Assembly: GCA_018894105.1 (NCBI GenBank)
Contig: CM032132.1
Span: forward strand, 27,455,379-27,519,378
Origin: Jacaranda mimosifolia
Lineage: Eukaryota > Streptophyta > Magnoliopsida > Lamiales > Bignoniaceae
DNA length: 64,000 bases
Direction: 5' to 3'
This document shows positions 24,026 through 34,753 of the stretch, one piece after another. The translations under genes were made by a program, and so were the position numbers. The notes beneath the pieces are model-generated. The model saw only the letters and a program-made list of their open reading frames with translations. It did no database searches and was not told the DNA's origin. Each line of letters begins with the position of its first letter. Positions within the stretch are counted from its first letter, which is position 1.

Positions 24026-25026
24026 TGGAATGTTTGGTTATATTTTGGGATTGATTTTGATATATTGTTTGGGAAATGAATTTTGAAAGTAAGATTGGGG
24101 AATGTGAAATAGTATTAGGGAATGTAATAATTTTTTATTTATTTTTCAGGAAACAGGTAGAAAATATTTTAGTGAGTTTGATATGTTTTTTTGATAATTT
24201 AGAAGGGAATATATTTTTGGGATAAAAATAGTTTACCATCCAAACTATACGTGTTTTTACATTTTGTTAACTAAACTTTTTTATTACGACACTTTACTAT
24301 CCAAACTACACCTTTTTTTCACCTTACCATATACGAACAAATTCTGGTAGAATATTATGGAAAAACTTCATCACATTAATGCCAAGGGCCTCCTATTTAG
24401 GTATTATAGCCAAATTTTCTAATTTTATGGACATTAATAGTCTTCTCCTTAGTGTAACCTTGTTAGATTGCAAAATGCAACAAACTTTTTTTTTTAGTCT
24501 ACTTTCATGTGCATATCTCGTGATAATTCAAGTTAAAAAAGGTACGTAGTCTTTTAATGAAATGATAAAATATATCTTTAGAAAAGACTTTGGTCATTCC
24601 TGTGATGGAATATCAAGAAATATTTTATCAAAATTGGTTCATGTATGGCAAGATGAAAGAAAAAGTATAGTTCATATGGTAAAATGTCACAAAAAAATGT
24701 TTGGTTGGCAAAGTATAAAAAAAAGCATAGTTCGGATGGCAAAGTATCTTTATACCCATATTTTTTACTACAGCGGTTAGCTCAATGCTCTTTTGTTAGG
24801 TGTTTGATGTGAAAATGAAATTGACTAATATATTTTTATTGTAAGGATAATAATAAAATATATTTGGTGTGTATATATATATATATATGGGAAAATGGAT
24901 TTTTTGGGGATAATTGAAGGATAGAAGAGAGTATTTTGGGAAATTCTACTTTTAAAATGTCAAAATCTATGTGTTTTGTTATGTTTTGCCAAAATAATTT
25001 TTATTTGAATAACATATCAAACATTG
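24026..25026. mobile_element. Candidate terminal-inverted-repeat element
   Basis: The left end AATGTTTGGTTATATTTTGG is partly mirrored at the right end, whose reverse complement is AATGTTTGATATGTTATTC. Internal sequence near the ends is also similar (GGGAAA/GGGATAA patterns). No transposase and no clear target duplication. A second foldback unit (24228-24757) lies inside. Confidence 0.35.
24228..24757. repeat. Foldback element with repeated terminal motifs
   Basis: Left arm (24228-24335) carries ACCATCCAAACTAT, ACTATCCAAACTACAC and ACCATATACGAAC. Right arm (24633-24757) carries the reverse complements: GTATGGCAAGATG, ATATGGTAAAATG, TTGGTTGGCAAAGTAT and TTCGGATGGCAAAGTAT. Each arm therefore contains several direct copies of one motif. 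The centre has no recognised gene. This architecture resembles foldback or Mutator-type non-autonomous elements. Confidence 0.55.
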
Positions 25027-25035
25027 CCTAAGAGA
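25027..25035. repeat. Candidate 9-bp target duplication, left copy
   Basis: CCTAAGAGA compares with CCTAAGAAA at 31420-31428 (8 of 9 identical). Nine bases is the Mutator-type length. Confidence 0.45.
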
Positions 25036-26069
25036 TTATTTGGTTATGTTTCATTTTCATTTTTTTAAATCGTTTTCAAAAATTAAAAAGATTGTTAGAG
25101 AAAATAAGTAGAAATAAGTTGAAAATGAGTTTATATTTGAATAAATTATGTGTTAATCAGGATAAAATACCTATTCCTACTTTCAATTCACACTTTACTC
25201 CCCCCTTGTTTTTTTAAACACTAAATTCCCTAATTTTTCACAAACTTTAGGAATCACTTTCAATATCTTTGAAAAAGACTTAAATACCCTTGTACCTAGC
25301 CAAAAAAAAAAAAGGAAATGGGTGGTTCTTTTCTCTCCACTCAAACAAATGACAATTTGTTTTCAAGAAGCACGCTTTTTCTTCTTTTTTTTTCTGTGGA
25401 AAAATCAACTTCTCCTCTGCCAAACAAAAGGGCGTGAAAAATTACCTCTCCTCTACTAAACAAAATGGCGCGAAGAGACGAGAGAACAGAAAAGGAAACC
25501 GATGCAACAAGAAAAAAAAAACAAAACCAACTTCTTTGCGGAAACTCTGCAAAGATGTCCCGACCAAGAGCACCAACAAGGAGTGAATAATAGAAAGAAG
25601 AGAACAAAGGACACAAAGGTATGTTTTCTTCTACTCATTTTGTGGACTTTGCTTTCTTTCACAGGCCCATGATTTTTTAGTTTTACAAGTTTTGCATGCA
25701 GATTTTCTCATCTTTCTATATTTGAACTCTTTTGTTAGTTATTAAAAACTTGAACCCATTTGTTATATATATGTGTGTGTGTGTGATTTTTGTTGTAATA
25801 TTTGAAAATATCTAATTTGTACTTGAAAGACATGAAAGTTATACTTCACCTTTTTTGGGGTTTATAATTCTTATACTTGAAATTATATGGTAAAATTATC
25901 TGAAAAACCCTATTTTGTACCTGAAATGCATGCATTTGTGCTTCATGTTTCTCGATTTATACTTTTCATGTAAAAAAACCCTAATTTAATTTGTTTATTT
26001 AGTGTCCGGTGCTTGTTAGACTAAAGATTTGATGAAATTTTGGTACTTTTTATTCAATAATATGCTTGT

Positions 26070-26320
26070 TTTGTAAAGTACATTTTACAAGCAACTGTAG
26101 TGCAAAACATTCAACCTTTCAGTACACATTACTATAAGTGGTAGTATGCGTGTGAAGTACATTTTACAAGCAGTTATAGTAAAAAACATTCAACATTTCA
26201 GTACACATTACTATAAGTAGTAGTATATAATCTGTTTGAGTGTGTGAAGTACATTTTACAAGCAATTGTAGTACAAAATATTTAACCATTCAATACACAT
26301 TACTATAAGTATTAGTATAT
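26070..26320. repeat. AGTACA repeat block A (three units)
   Basis: AAGTACATTTTACAAGCA..TGTAGT..AAAACATTCAAC..TTCAGTACACATTACTATAAGT recurs starting near 26075, 26153 and 26247. Confidence 0.75.
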
Positions 26321-26554
26321 ATACTAATTTTTTTATATTTGATTGTAGCAATAGCAAGACAAAATGAGGTTTGCTCTCGTTGCTCATCTCAATATTTTCA
26401 TACTACATAGGAGAATGTGAAATCTAAGATGGGGTCAAAACATTTTGATGCATTGAATAAAACTCCATTTTATATATACATAGATGAAAGATATGCCTAA
26501 ATCAAATTCTAGCTTCATTTGGCTTGAAGCTATACTTAGGAGGTTTGATGCAAA

Positions 26555-27090
26555 AACTTTATGTTGAAGTACACTTTATGTGATTGAATTAATGCGAGGG
26601 ATTATGTTGAAGTATACTTTCTGTAATTCAAGAATTAATTTATAATAATTGTAGTGAGGTTCAATACAATATGCGAAAAATCAAATACAAATATCGAATA
26701 AACAAAGTACATATGTTGTTATGTTAAAGTAATACTTTGTGCGAATAATCGATTAAAGTTGTAGTTCCATTATAATGAGGTCCAGTACAATATGAGGGAA
26801 ATCAAGTACAAATATTGAACAAAAAAAGTACATACATTATTATTTTGAAGTATACTTTGTGTGAGTGATGGATTAAAATTGTAGTTCCATTAAAGTGAAG
26901 TTCAGTACAATATGTGGAAAATCAAGTACAAATATTGAACAAATAAAGTACATATGTTGTTATTTGAAGTACACTTTGTGCAAATCCAAAGTAAGATCCA
27001 TTAAAATTGCAGTGAAGTTCAGTACAATATGAGGGAAATCAAGTACAAATAATGAACAAACGAATTATATATGGTGTTATGTTAAAGCAT
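26555..27090. repeat. AGTACA repeat block B (about four units of ~125 bp)
   Basis: Each unit contains a GAAGTACACTTTGTG-like start, GTAGTGAGGTTCAGTACAATATG, GGAAATCAAGTACAAATATTGAAC and AAAGTACATATGTTGTTAT, in that order. Confidence 0.75.
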
Positions 27091-28010
27091 ATTTTATGCA
27101 ATTGAATAATTAATCTATAATAATTATAGTGAGATTTAAAAGTACAATATTTTGAGACTATCAGACCAAGTGAAATACATATTTGTGGGGGTGGTAGAAT
27201 GGATATGATCGTCAAATTCTCATGTGTTTACAACTTTGAATGCATAAGTATACTTTACACTACTGAGAATGATAACTTAATTCGTTGAACGCTAGTGGTT
27301 ATCACTTAAATACTTTAAAATTATTGTGTTCATACCATACTAAATATTACACACATTTTTAGAGTTTTGGTTGTTAATTACCAAGAAATGAAAAGCAAAA
27401 CATGGAACAAAAGTCAAGTTCATCACTATTAGTACAAAAATCAAGAAATCAAGTATATAATTGCCACAATGAAGTACATATGTCCTGAAATCATGTATAA
27501 ATCTCCCTTAGTAAAGTACTATCTCACACATCTGTTCATGTGCAGGTAGTATATTTTCAATATAAATAAAGTACATATATAGAACAAACAAAGTATATAC
27601 AAGGTTATTTTTTAAGTACACTTTGTTCAATCAAATAATTAATCAATCTATAATAATTTTAGTGAGGTTCAAATACAACATTGAGACTATCGGACCAAGT
27701 GAAGTACATATTTGTACAAATGGTAGGATGGATATGATCGTCAAATGCTCATGTGTTTGCAACTTTGAATGCATAAGTATACTTTACACTATTGAGAATG
27801 ATAACTTAATCCGTTGAACGCTAGTATTATCTCTTAATAATACTTTAACATGTTTGTATTCATACCGTACTAAATATTACACACATTTTAGAGTTTTGGT
27901 TGTTTATTATCAAGAAATAAAAGGCAAAACATGGAACGAAACTCAAATTCATCAATACTAGTACAAAAAATCAAGAAATCAAGTACATAATTACCACAAT
28001 AAAGTACAAA
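27060..28010. repeat. Tandem duplication, period about 529 bp (block C)
   Basis: The segment around 27164-27470 (GACCAAGTGAAATACATATT onward) is repeated at 27693-27995 with high identity, including GGATATGATCGTCAAAT, AACTTTGAATGCATAAGTA, GAATGATAACTTAAT and ATATTACACACATTTT. A 64-codon frame in copy two (27623-27817) is disrupted in copy one, arguing against a real gene. Confidence 0.8.
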
Positions 28011-28074
28011 AATCAAGAATTCAAGTACATAATTCCAAAAATTAGTTATAAATCTCCCTTATTAAGTACAAAAG

Positions 28075-28455
28075 CACTGATATATTGGACAATCTGTACA
28101 TGCAATTGCTAGTACATTTTCACTGGAAATCAAGAACATATTTACCATGATGAAGTACATATGTCCCGAAATCAAGCATAAATCTCTCTTATTGAAGTAT
28201 GAAAGCGTTGATATCTCGGACAATCTATACATGCAACTGCTAGTACATTTTCACTGGAAATCAAGTACATATTTGTCATGACGAAGTACATATATCCCGA
28301 AAGTAAGTATAAATCTCCCTTATTGAAGTACAAAAGTACTGATATCTCGGACGATCTGTACATGCAACTACTAGTACATTTTCATTGAAAATCAAGTATA
28401 TATATTCCATGATGAAGTACATATGTCTCGAAATCAAGTATAAAATACATATTAG
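28075..28455. repeat. AGTACA repeat block D (three units of ~127-132 bp)
   Basis: Units share TTGATATCTCGGACAATCT, GTACATGCAACTGCTAGTAC, ATTTTCACTGGAAATCAAGT and GAAGTACATATGTCCCGAAA in order. Confidence 0.8.
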
Positions 28456-28464
28456 TACTTGCAA

Positions 28465-29480
28465 AGAGAACACTTGAAATATAAAACTTCAATAATATAG
28501 TACAATTTTATGTAAAATGAAGTATAAATGTAGAATAGTCGAAGAAAAATATTCAACATCGTAGTATAATTTCAAATAAACGAAATACAATTGCAGAACA
28601 CCTCAAGTATAAAACACTATCAATGCAGTATAATTTTGGATAATCAATTAGTAAAACACTTGAAGTATAAAACTTCAATAATAGAGTACAATTTTATGTA
28701 AAATGAAGTATAAATGTAGAATAGTTGGAAAAAAATAATTCAGCATCGTAGTACAATTTCAGATAAACGAAGTACAATTACAGAATATTTCAAGTACAAA
28801 ACACTAGCAAAGTACAATTTTGGATAATCAATTAGTAGAACACTTGAAGTATAAAACTTCAATAATAGAGTACAATTTTATGTAAAATGAAGTATAAATG
28901 TAGAATAATCAAAACAAAATAATTCAGCAACGTAGTACAATTACAGAATACTTTTAAGTATAAGACATTAGCAATTTAGTATAATTTTAGATAATCAATT
29001 AGTAGAACACTTGAAGTATAAAACTTCATTAATGAAGTACAATTTTAGGTCAAATAAAGTATAAATGTAGAACAGTAATTCATCATCGTAGTACATATTC
29101 AAATAAAAAAGTACAATTGCAGAACACTTCAAATATAAAACACTAGTAATGCAGTATAATTTTGGATAATCAATTAGTAAAATACTTGAAGTATAAAACT
29201 TCAATAATAAAGTACAATTTTAGATAAAATGAAGTGTAAATGTAGAATAGTCGAAGAGAAAAAATTCAACATCGTAGAACAATTTCAGATAAACGAAGTA
29301 CAATTGCAAAATATTTCAAGTATAAAACACCATCAATGCAGTATAATTTTAATTGCAATGAAGTATAATTAAAATGCTCCAAGTATAAAAAGAGCTTCAA
29401 ATAAATGAAGTACAATTGCAAAACACTTCAAGTATAGAACTTTACAAAATGCAGTACAATTTATGTATTATAGAAGTATT
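28465..29480. repeat. AGTACA repeat block E (about 5.5 units of 167-187 bp)
   Basis: ACTTGAAGTATAAAACTTC recurs at about 28471, 28658, 28841, 29008 and 29183. Within units follow GTACAATTTTATGTAAAATG, AAGTATAAATGTAGAATAGT, CAGATAAACGAAGTACAATT and TTGGATAATCAATTAGTA. Confidence 0.85.
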
Positions 29481-29482
29481 AC

Positions 29483-30705
29483 CTTAAAACACCACTGTTC
29501 TTGTTTCCATTGCTAATGGGTTCATCCTTTTGGTTTATCAGAATGTCAACTAGGGGTGTAAGTTGAGACAAGCCGACTCAGCTCAATATAGAAAAGCTCA
29601 ACTCAAGCTCAAGACTATTTTAGCTTGAGCTTGTGCTCGAGCTTGAGCTTGGAATTGGGCCAAGCATGAGCTTTAAGATGGTGGCTCGAAGGCTCACGAG
29701 CCAGCTCATGAGCCCTAGTATTTTTTAAAATAATATATATATGAAATAATATATAAAAATAATAATAAAAAATATGTGCCACATATTTAGGTAATTTTTT
29801 CAAAATATAATTTCACTTATATATTACTTATTAATAAATAATAATTTATAAGAGACTAATTTATAATTTAAAAAATTCTAAAAATAAAAATCATGATATA
29901 TTTAAAAAAAATATAAATTTTCTAATTCAAATAATTTTATAAAAATATATAATTATACAATAAAATTTTATTGTATAATATATTATGTATGATTATTGCA
30001 TGTTTTTCAAATTTAATAATGCAAGTATGAAATGAAAATTCATCACTATCTTAACAAATTTATTTTTATATTTTAATATTCAAACTTCAAAAGTCAAAAC
30101 ATTAATCTTGAAATTTATAAAAAATTGATGCTGCTATTAGATTTGCTAATAGATAGTATTTCTCAAGAGTTTCATAGAAAATAGTGAGGACTAAATTAAG
30201 CCCAATGAGCTTGAGCTCAAGCTCACATGTTGAATGTGGAAGATGCTAGATAAACCTTGAGCTTGATTGTAGCTTGATATCTTATGAGCTCATTAAGCTC
30301 AAGCTTGATATTTATGAACAAGCTCAAGCTTGAGCCTAAAATTTAGAGCTTGATGAGCTCGAGCTTGTGTGTTTTAAAACGAGTCATGCTTGAACTTGAA
30401 AATTTTGCTAAGCTCGGCTCATTTACAACCCTAATGTCAATAATGTTCATCTCCAATGTCAAATGCAGTAAGACTATATTCATGACATCGTCATCATTGG
30501 TCAAAGTCACGTACAATTTTTGATGTGGAGCTACATATTGCAAAGTGAAAAGCTTCAGGTTGATTTCACTCTATTTTCTTGCGAGATTAAGGTACATGTT
30601 CATTAAAGTCATACTATCCTTAATTGATATTATATGAAGCTGGTCTTTGTAGCGGCAACTCTTTAAGACTTGAGCGAACACTCCACCTTCACTACTAATT
30701 GACAT
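29483..30705 (-). pseudogene. MULE transposase N-terminal relic, split by a hAT element
   Basis: Minus-strand frame from an ATG at 30705. A stop (TAG) at 30571-30573 interrupts it, and the same frame continues to the hAT insertion at 30433. It resumes in frame at 29542 once the element and one target duplication are removed, ending at a good splice donor (AAG|GTAATA) at 29483. The part reading LQYVAPHQKLYVTLTNDDDV matches the PB1-like pattern at the N-terminus of plant Mutator-type proteins (KYFLPGN..TLITLSNDKDV style, from memory). No catalytic domain remains. Identification rests on this one motif plus context. Confidence 0.55.
29551..30433. mobile_element. Non-autonomous hAT element, 883 bp
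   Basis: Ends TAGGGGTGTAA...TTACAACCCTA form the short inverted repeat typical of hAT MITEs. The 8-bp duplication is ATGTCAAC / ATGTCAAT (29543-29550 and 30434-30441), or AATGTCAA perfectly if shifted by one base. Subterminal regions on both sides are packed with GAGCTTGAGCTC-type motifs that pair between ends. The centre is AT-rich and has no transposase. Confidence 0.85.
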
Positions 30706-31419
30706 TTTCAGAAAACTACAAGATGGAGAGAATGCTTGATAATAAACTGTGAAAATGAAATAGGAAGAACAAAAATAAATTGAGAAAAAAACCTAAAAAT
30801 GATGAAAACAAACTGAGAAGAAGAAAATGTAGTGGTCGTGCTAGTGGTGGTTTGGTCGTCGTTGTTCTCATTCCCACCGTCGTGCTTGGTATTTTTGGTA
30901 ATGAAAGATGAAACTAGGGTTTAGTGTTTGGAATAAAGATAAATGATGTTTGGTTGTGTGGATAGAAAAGAAGTAAAAAAAAAAGGTGAAAAATATTATA
31001 CTTAAGGGTATTTTTGCTAAATCAAATGGGTAAGAAGTAATCTCTAAATTTTTAATAAAACTAAGGAGCTCATTATATAAAAATTCAAGTGAGGACTGAA
31101 CATGAAAATGAAATGTGGATTTGGTACTTTATACCAAGTGTCCCATAAATTATTTGAAAAATAATGATTATACATGATTTAGTAGATTATAGGTGGAAAG
31201 AAACAATAATAATAAAAATAGAGAAAACATATATTGATTTTTGTTAGAAAAAAAAAATATATATATATATGTATATTATTCAAGAATGTGTTTTAAGTTA
31301 AAAATAAATAAAAATTTAGTAAAAATAATAAAAAATTATTGATAATTCATTTCTAAATAATAAAATAAGTAAAAATGAATTTGAAAATAAAATCAAAATG
31401 AGCATAAAAAGAATCAAAC

Positions 31420-31605
31420 CCTAAGAAAGGATTGAAAAGGGTAAGAGAGACGTATCCTTCTCCTTTTGCAGTTCGTTTCCTTGTCCCACCATTTCTCTCA
31501 GATACTTTGCTACTTCTTACTTATGTGGAGGAAACAATACTGAAAAAGAAAGCAACCCAAAATAACAGAAAAATTGGAAAAAAAGAAAAGAAAAGAAAAA
31601 GAGAA
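31420..31605 (+). promoter_or_regulatory. 5' flank and probable 5' UTR of SAD
   Basis: Only about 185 bases separate the candidate MULE end from the SAD ATG. The segment is purine-rich near the ATG (AAAAGAAAAG repeats). No convincing TATA box was seen in it, so the native promoter may have been displaced or be overlapped by the MULE. Confidence 0.35.
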
Positions 31606-31730
31606 ATGGCATTGAAGCTGAATGCCATCAACTTTCAATCGCCAAAATGCCCACCTTTTGCTCTCCCACCGGCGGCGAGCCTCGGATCTCCCAAGTTCTT
31701 CATGGCTTCCACTCTTCCCTCTGGTTCAAA
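31606..31730 (+). CDS. SAD: SAD exon 1 (transit peptide)
   Basis: 41 codons plus two bases. It encodes a Ser/Pro/Ala-rich plastid transit peptide containing SPKFFMASTL, a block common to eudicot desaturases. The ATG is preceded by an A-rich leader. The upstream in-frame Met at 31432 is ignored because the family starts MALKLN. Donor GTAAGC follows. Confidence 0.85.
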
Positions 31731-33147
31731 GTAAGCTGTATTCAATTTTTTTCAGTATCTTTTTTACTCCATTATGTGTTCTTTTTTCTTTTTAATGCGC
31801 TACACCCAAGAGGCATTTCTTCTTCTTCTTCTTTTTTTTTTTTTTCCTCTTTAAAGGTTTTTTGTCTTCCTTCTGTTTACTGATCTCGGTTTTGGATATT
31901 TATGTCCAATTTTGTGTGTGTGTGTGTGTTATTTTTAATATATTTTGATGGGTTTATATCAGATTCTTGCGATCTTGAAGTAGTGTAGAAATTGATTTTT
32001 CTTTTCCTTAAGACTATTGTTTTTTGCGGTACTGGGCTGATTAATATCCCCAGCATTTTGGAGTCTGCTTTCTTTATATGGACCGTCATATTTGCTTTTA
32101 TGTTTTGATAAATTAAGAAAAACTGAGGGTTTTTGTGAATCTGCTGTATTTATTTTTTCGTTTTCTAACTTGATGTTTTTTATTTTACTTTTTTTTTTTT
32201 TTCCCCTTATGCCTACTTGGTTTTAAAAATGAGTTTCTGGGTTTTGTTTGTCTGCTGGCATGATTCAATTGGTACACAAAGAAGGTTTTTGAATTGGGGT
32301 TGGGGTCCTGCAGTGTAAGAATCTTGTCTGTGATTTTCAGAATTGTTTATTTAATAAAATGAAGAGCAGATATATTGTTTTTTTCTCTTTATATGGGGGA
32401 AGCATACGCATTTTTATTTGCTTAATTTTACTACCATGCAATTTGTGGAATTATATTTGTCCACTTCAATGATGAGAATGATGATGCAAGTATTTGTAGG
32501 GGCATAGCTATTCTGATGCTTAAGATCATTAAAGCATTTACTCAGGATGGTTGTTTTACTTTTCGTTGGTTCCTAGGTTTGAGATTTTTAAGTTGGGTTT
32601 CAGTATCAAGTAGTTAGTCCGAACCTAACCCAACCCTCGGGTCTTTCTAATTTAATGGAGATTCAACATTTTTCATTTTTTTCAAATGCTTTTCGCTTTT
32701 GATTTTTTTTTCTTTTTTTCTCTCCTTGATCAGTAATTATTGTTTTTCTTTGCATAATTATAGATTCTCTCTCTAAGGTTGTGCCGCATCATGAGTTGTG
32801 TAATAAGTGCCTTATGTTGTCTCATTATGTTCTTGATGTAAAATTAATAATTTAGTACCTTGATTTTTTAAGCATGAATATTCCTATGTGCAAATTTTGG
32901 TCCAGTGTAGAATTATTTGAGACTCTTGCTTGATAGCTCAAATAGCTTAGCAAGTTATCGCTATTGTTTCTTGAAATAATTGGCGTAGGGGTTCTCTTGC
33001 ATGCATGGCACAGCCATAACATTTATTAGCCTCTCTCTCCCACTCTCTCCCCCTCCCCAACCCCGACCTTATGACTGGATACTACCCATGATATATATAT
33101 ATATATAGTATTTGGTGGTGCCTCTTTAACCATTGGCTTAGTGTTTC

Positions 33148-33499
33148 ACATTATATTTGGTTTAAGGATTTTGACAAGAAAAGAAAAACATTAGAAAAAA
33201 GAAAAAGAAAATAAAAAAATATAAAATTTCAAATTTTTTAGTAGTTAAAGAAAATAATGAAAAAAAGAATGGGAAAAAGAGAAGTGATGAAAGTGTAGTA
33301 GAACGAGAGAGAGAGAGTACTTCAAATAGGATTTTCTCTTATTTTTCTCACCATTTTGTGATATCTTCCTCAAATACACTATATTTTCTCTCAAATTTTC
33401 TTTTCTTTAGTATTTTCCTTACTAATCAAACAACCAAAAGTATTCTCCTTAGCATTTCTTTTTTTTTCCTCACCAAAATCCATGTACCAAACATAATGT
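33148..33499. mobile_element. MITE in SAD intron 1
   Basis: Ends ACATTATATTTGGTTTAAGGATTTTG and the reverse of ...CAAAATCCATGTACCAAACATAATGT form an inverted repeat of about 27 bases. The interior is purine-rich on the left half and pyrimidine-rich on the right, giving a long imperfect hairpin. No coding capacity; target duplication not resolved. Confidence 0.6.
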
Positions 33500-33996
33500 T
33501 AAGTTTATGTTTATCAGAAACATCATTGTATTTGATGCCACACATTCTTCCATTAAATTTTTGCTGGCAAATGAAGTCAAACTTGTCATGATGATTAAAT
33601 ATTTATACACGACAACATTTGTCATTGCGCCGCGGAAGCATATTCTTCAATCCATGATCTACCTTGTCAGGTCAAATATGTTATGACTTACGAGTACTGT
33701 TTGATTTGTTAAATGATATGTATTAGTGTCACTAAGCTACTACTCTGTTGAGAATGGTCTTAGGCCAATTCGAAAAAACTTGGATTGTAAACTCTTTGTT
33801 CTCACTTCTATAGTTTTATTCAGTTCAGTTAACGGATTCTTTTTTTCTTCATTCAACATTAAACGGAAACAGGTAGTTGATCCAAATGTTGAATACCTCA
33901 AGTACGTAGGATCTTTACAAGTGCTGTATATGTCATTTAATTTCATTCACGAGGACAAATTTTTTACTGGGTTGATCAGTTATCATGAAGGCAAAG

Positions 33997-34741
33997 TGTC
34001 ACGGACTTGTCCCTTACAAGCACCCGTTTGGCACTTAGCCCCTCGTTCGCCCCTTGCGACACTAGCTAAGTCAGCCTTACCCTTTGGATTTAAGTGTTGT
34101 GTGTGTGCTAGGAGTATTAGCCAAGCATCAAGAACACGAGAGAGAGTTCGGAGAGGCTACAAGAAAATGGTAATAAACTTTCTTTACTTAATTCTTATTT
34201 TTCATACATTCTATACACACATACTTTTACAAATGACCCCTTAGTCCTACTTATACTAAGCTCCTTCCCAAATGGACGGTGGAGATTGATTTCATCATAC
34301 GGTTTAGATTTAGTAGTCTAGATATTTCCTAAATCTAGGACTTTCCAATGCTTTCTATGTGTTTCTACACCTTTCTACACATTTCTACAACTAAGTACAA
34401 TAATTCTAGAAACTTATCTAGAAATCTCTACACAACTCCACACAAGTCCTCACATTTTGACAAGTGTCCACAAGGTTTTAGATAGGACTACACTAGTCTT
34501 CAACTTTTCTACAAATATTTATGAAGTTCTAAAGACTTCTAAAGACTTCTACAAGTGTGTACAATTTTCCAAAGACTTCTAAAGTCTTCTAAACTCTTCC
34601 TAGACCTTCCAAAGTCTTCCAGGATCTTCCAAGGTGTTTCAAGACCTTCCAAAGTGTTCCAGGAACTTCTAAAGCCTTCTAGGACCTTCCTAGAACTTCC
34701 ATCGTGTTGCTCCTATACACATAATCAATCGGAGCGTGACA
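33997..34741 (-). repeat. 3' LTR of the TR-GAG element
   Basis: 745 bp, TG...CA with a 7-bp inverted terminal repeat (TGTCACG/CGTGACA). Near-identical to 36654-37406. Contains the CTTCC-rich minisatellite at about 34555-34705. Confidence 0.9.
34555..34705. repeat. CTTCCAAAG minisatellite in LTR
   Basis: Units of about 19-20 bases such as CCTTCCAAAGTCTTCCAGGA repeat about seven times. The partner LTR has the same array at about 37225-37370. Confidence 0.7.
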
Positions 34742-34753
34742 TTCTCCCCCACC
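34742..34753 (-). other. Polypurine tract of the TR-GAG element
   Basis: Minus strand GGTGGGGGAGAA immediately precedes the 3' LTR. Confidence 0.8.

Larger units (their letters stand above)
25036..31419 (-). mobile_element. Probable Mutator-like element (MULE), 6.4 kb
   Basis: Three clues agree. The ends are weak inverted repeats (ATTTGGTTATG..CATTTTCATTTT against the reversed TTTGATTCTTTTTATGCTCATTTTGATTTT). Near-identical 9-bp sequences flank them. A relic matching the N-terminal region of plant MULE transposases runs inward from the right end on the minus strand (30705-29483). The rest of a transposase (DDE core, SWIM zinc finger) is absent; in its place is a 3.4 kb field of AGTACA-rich repeats. 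A hAT element is nested at 29551-30433. The right end lies less than 190 bases upstream of the desaturase ATG. Boundaries are moderately certain, the class more so. Confidence 0.55.

Noticed and set aside
27623..27817. 64-codon frame in the AGTACA region
   Set aside because: The duplicated copy at 27100-27300 does not preserve it, so there is no sign of coding constraint.
26070..29480. CRISPR-like array or centromeric satellite
   Set aside because: Units are irregular in length, lack constant spacers and occur once within a transposon in a plant genome.
34555..34705. Heat-shock element array (TTC repeats)
   Set aside because: The repeats are all in one direction; canonical heat-shock elements need inverted GAA/TTC modules.
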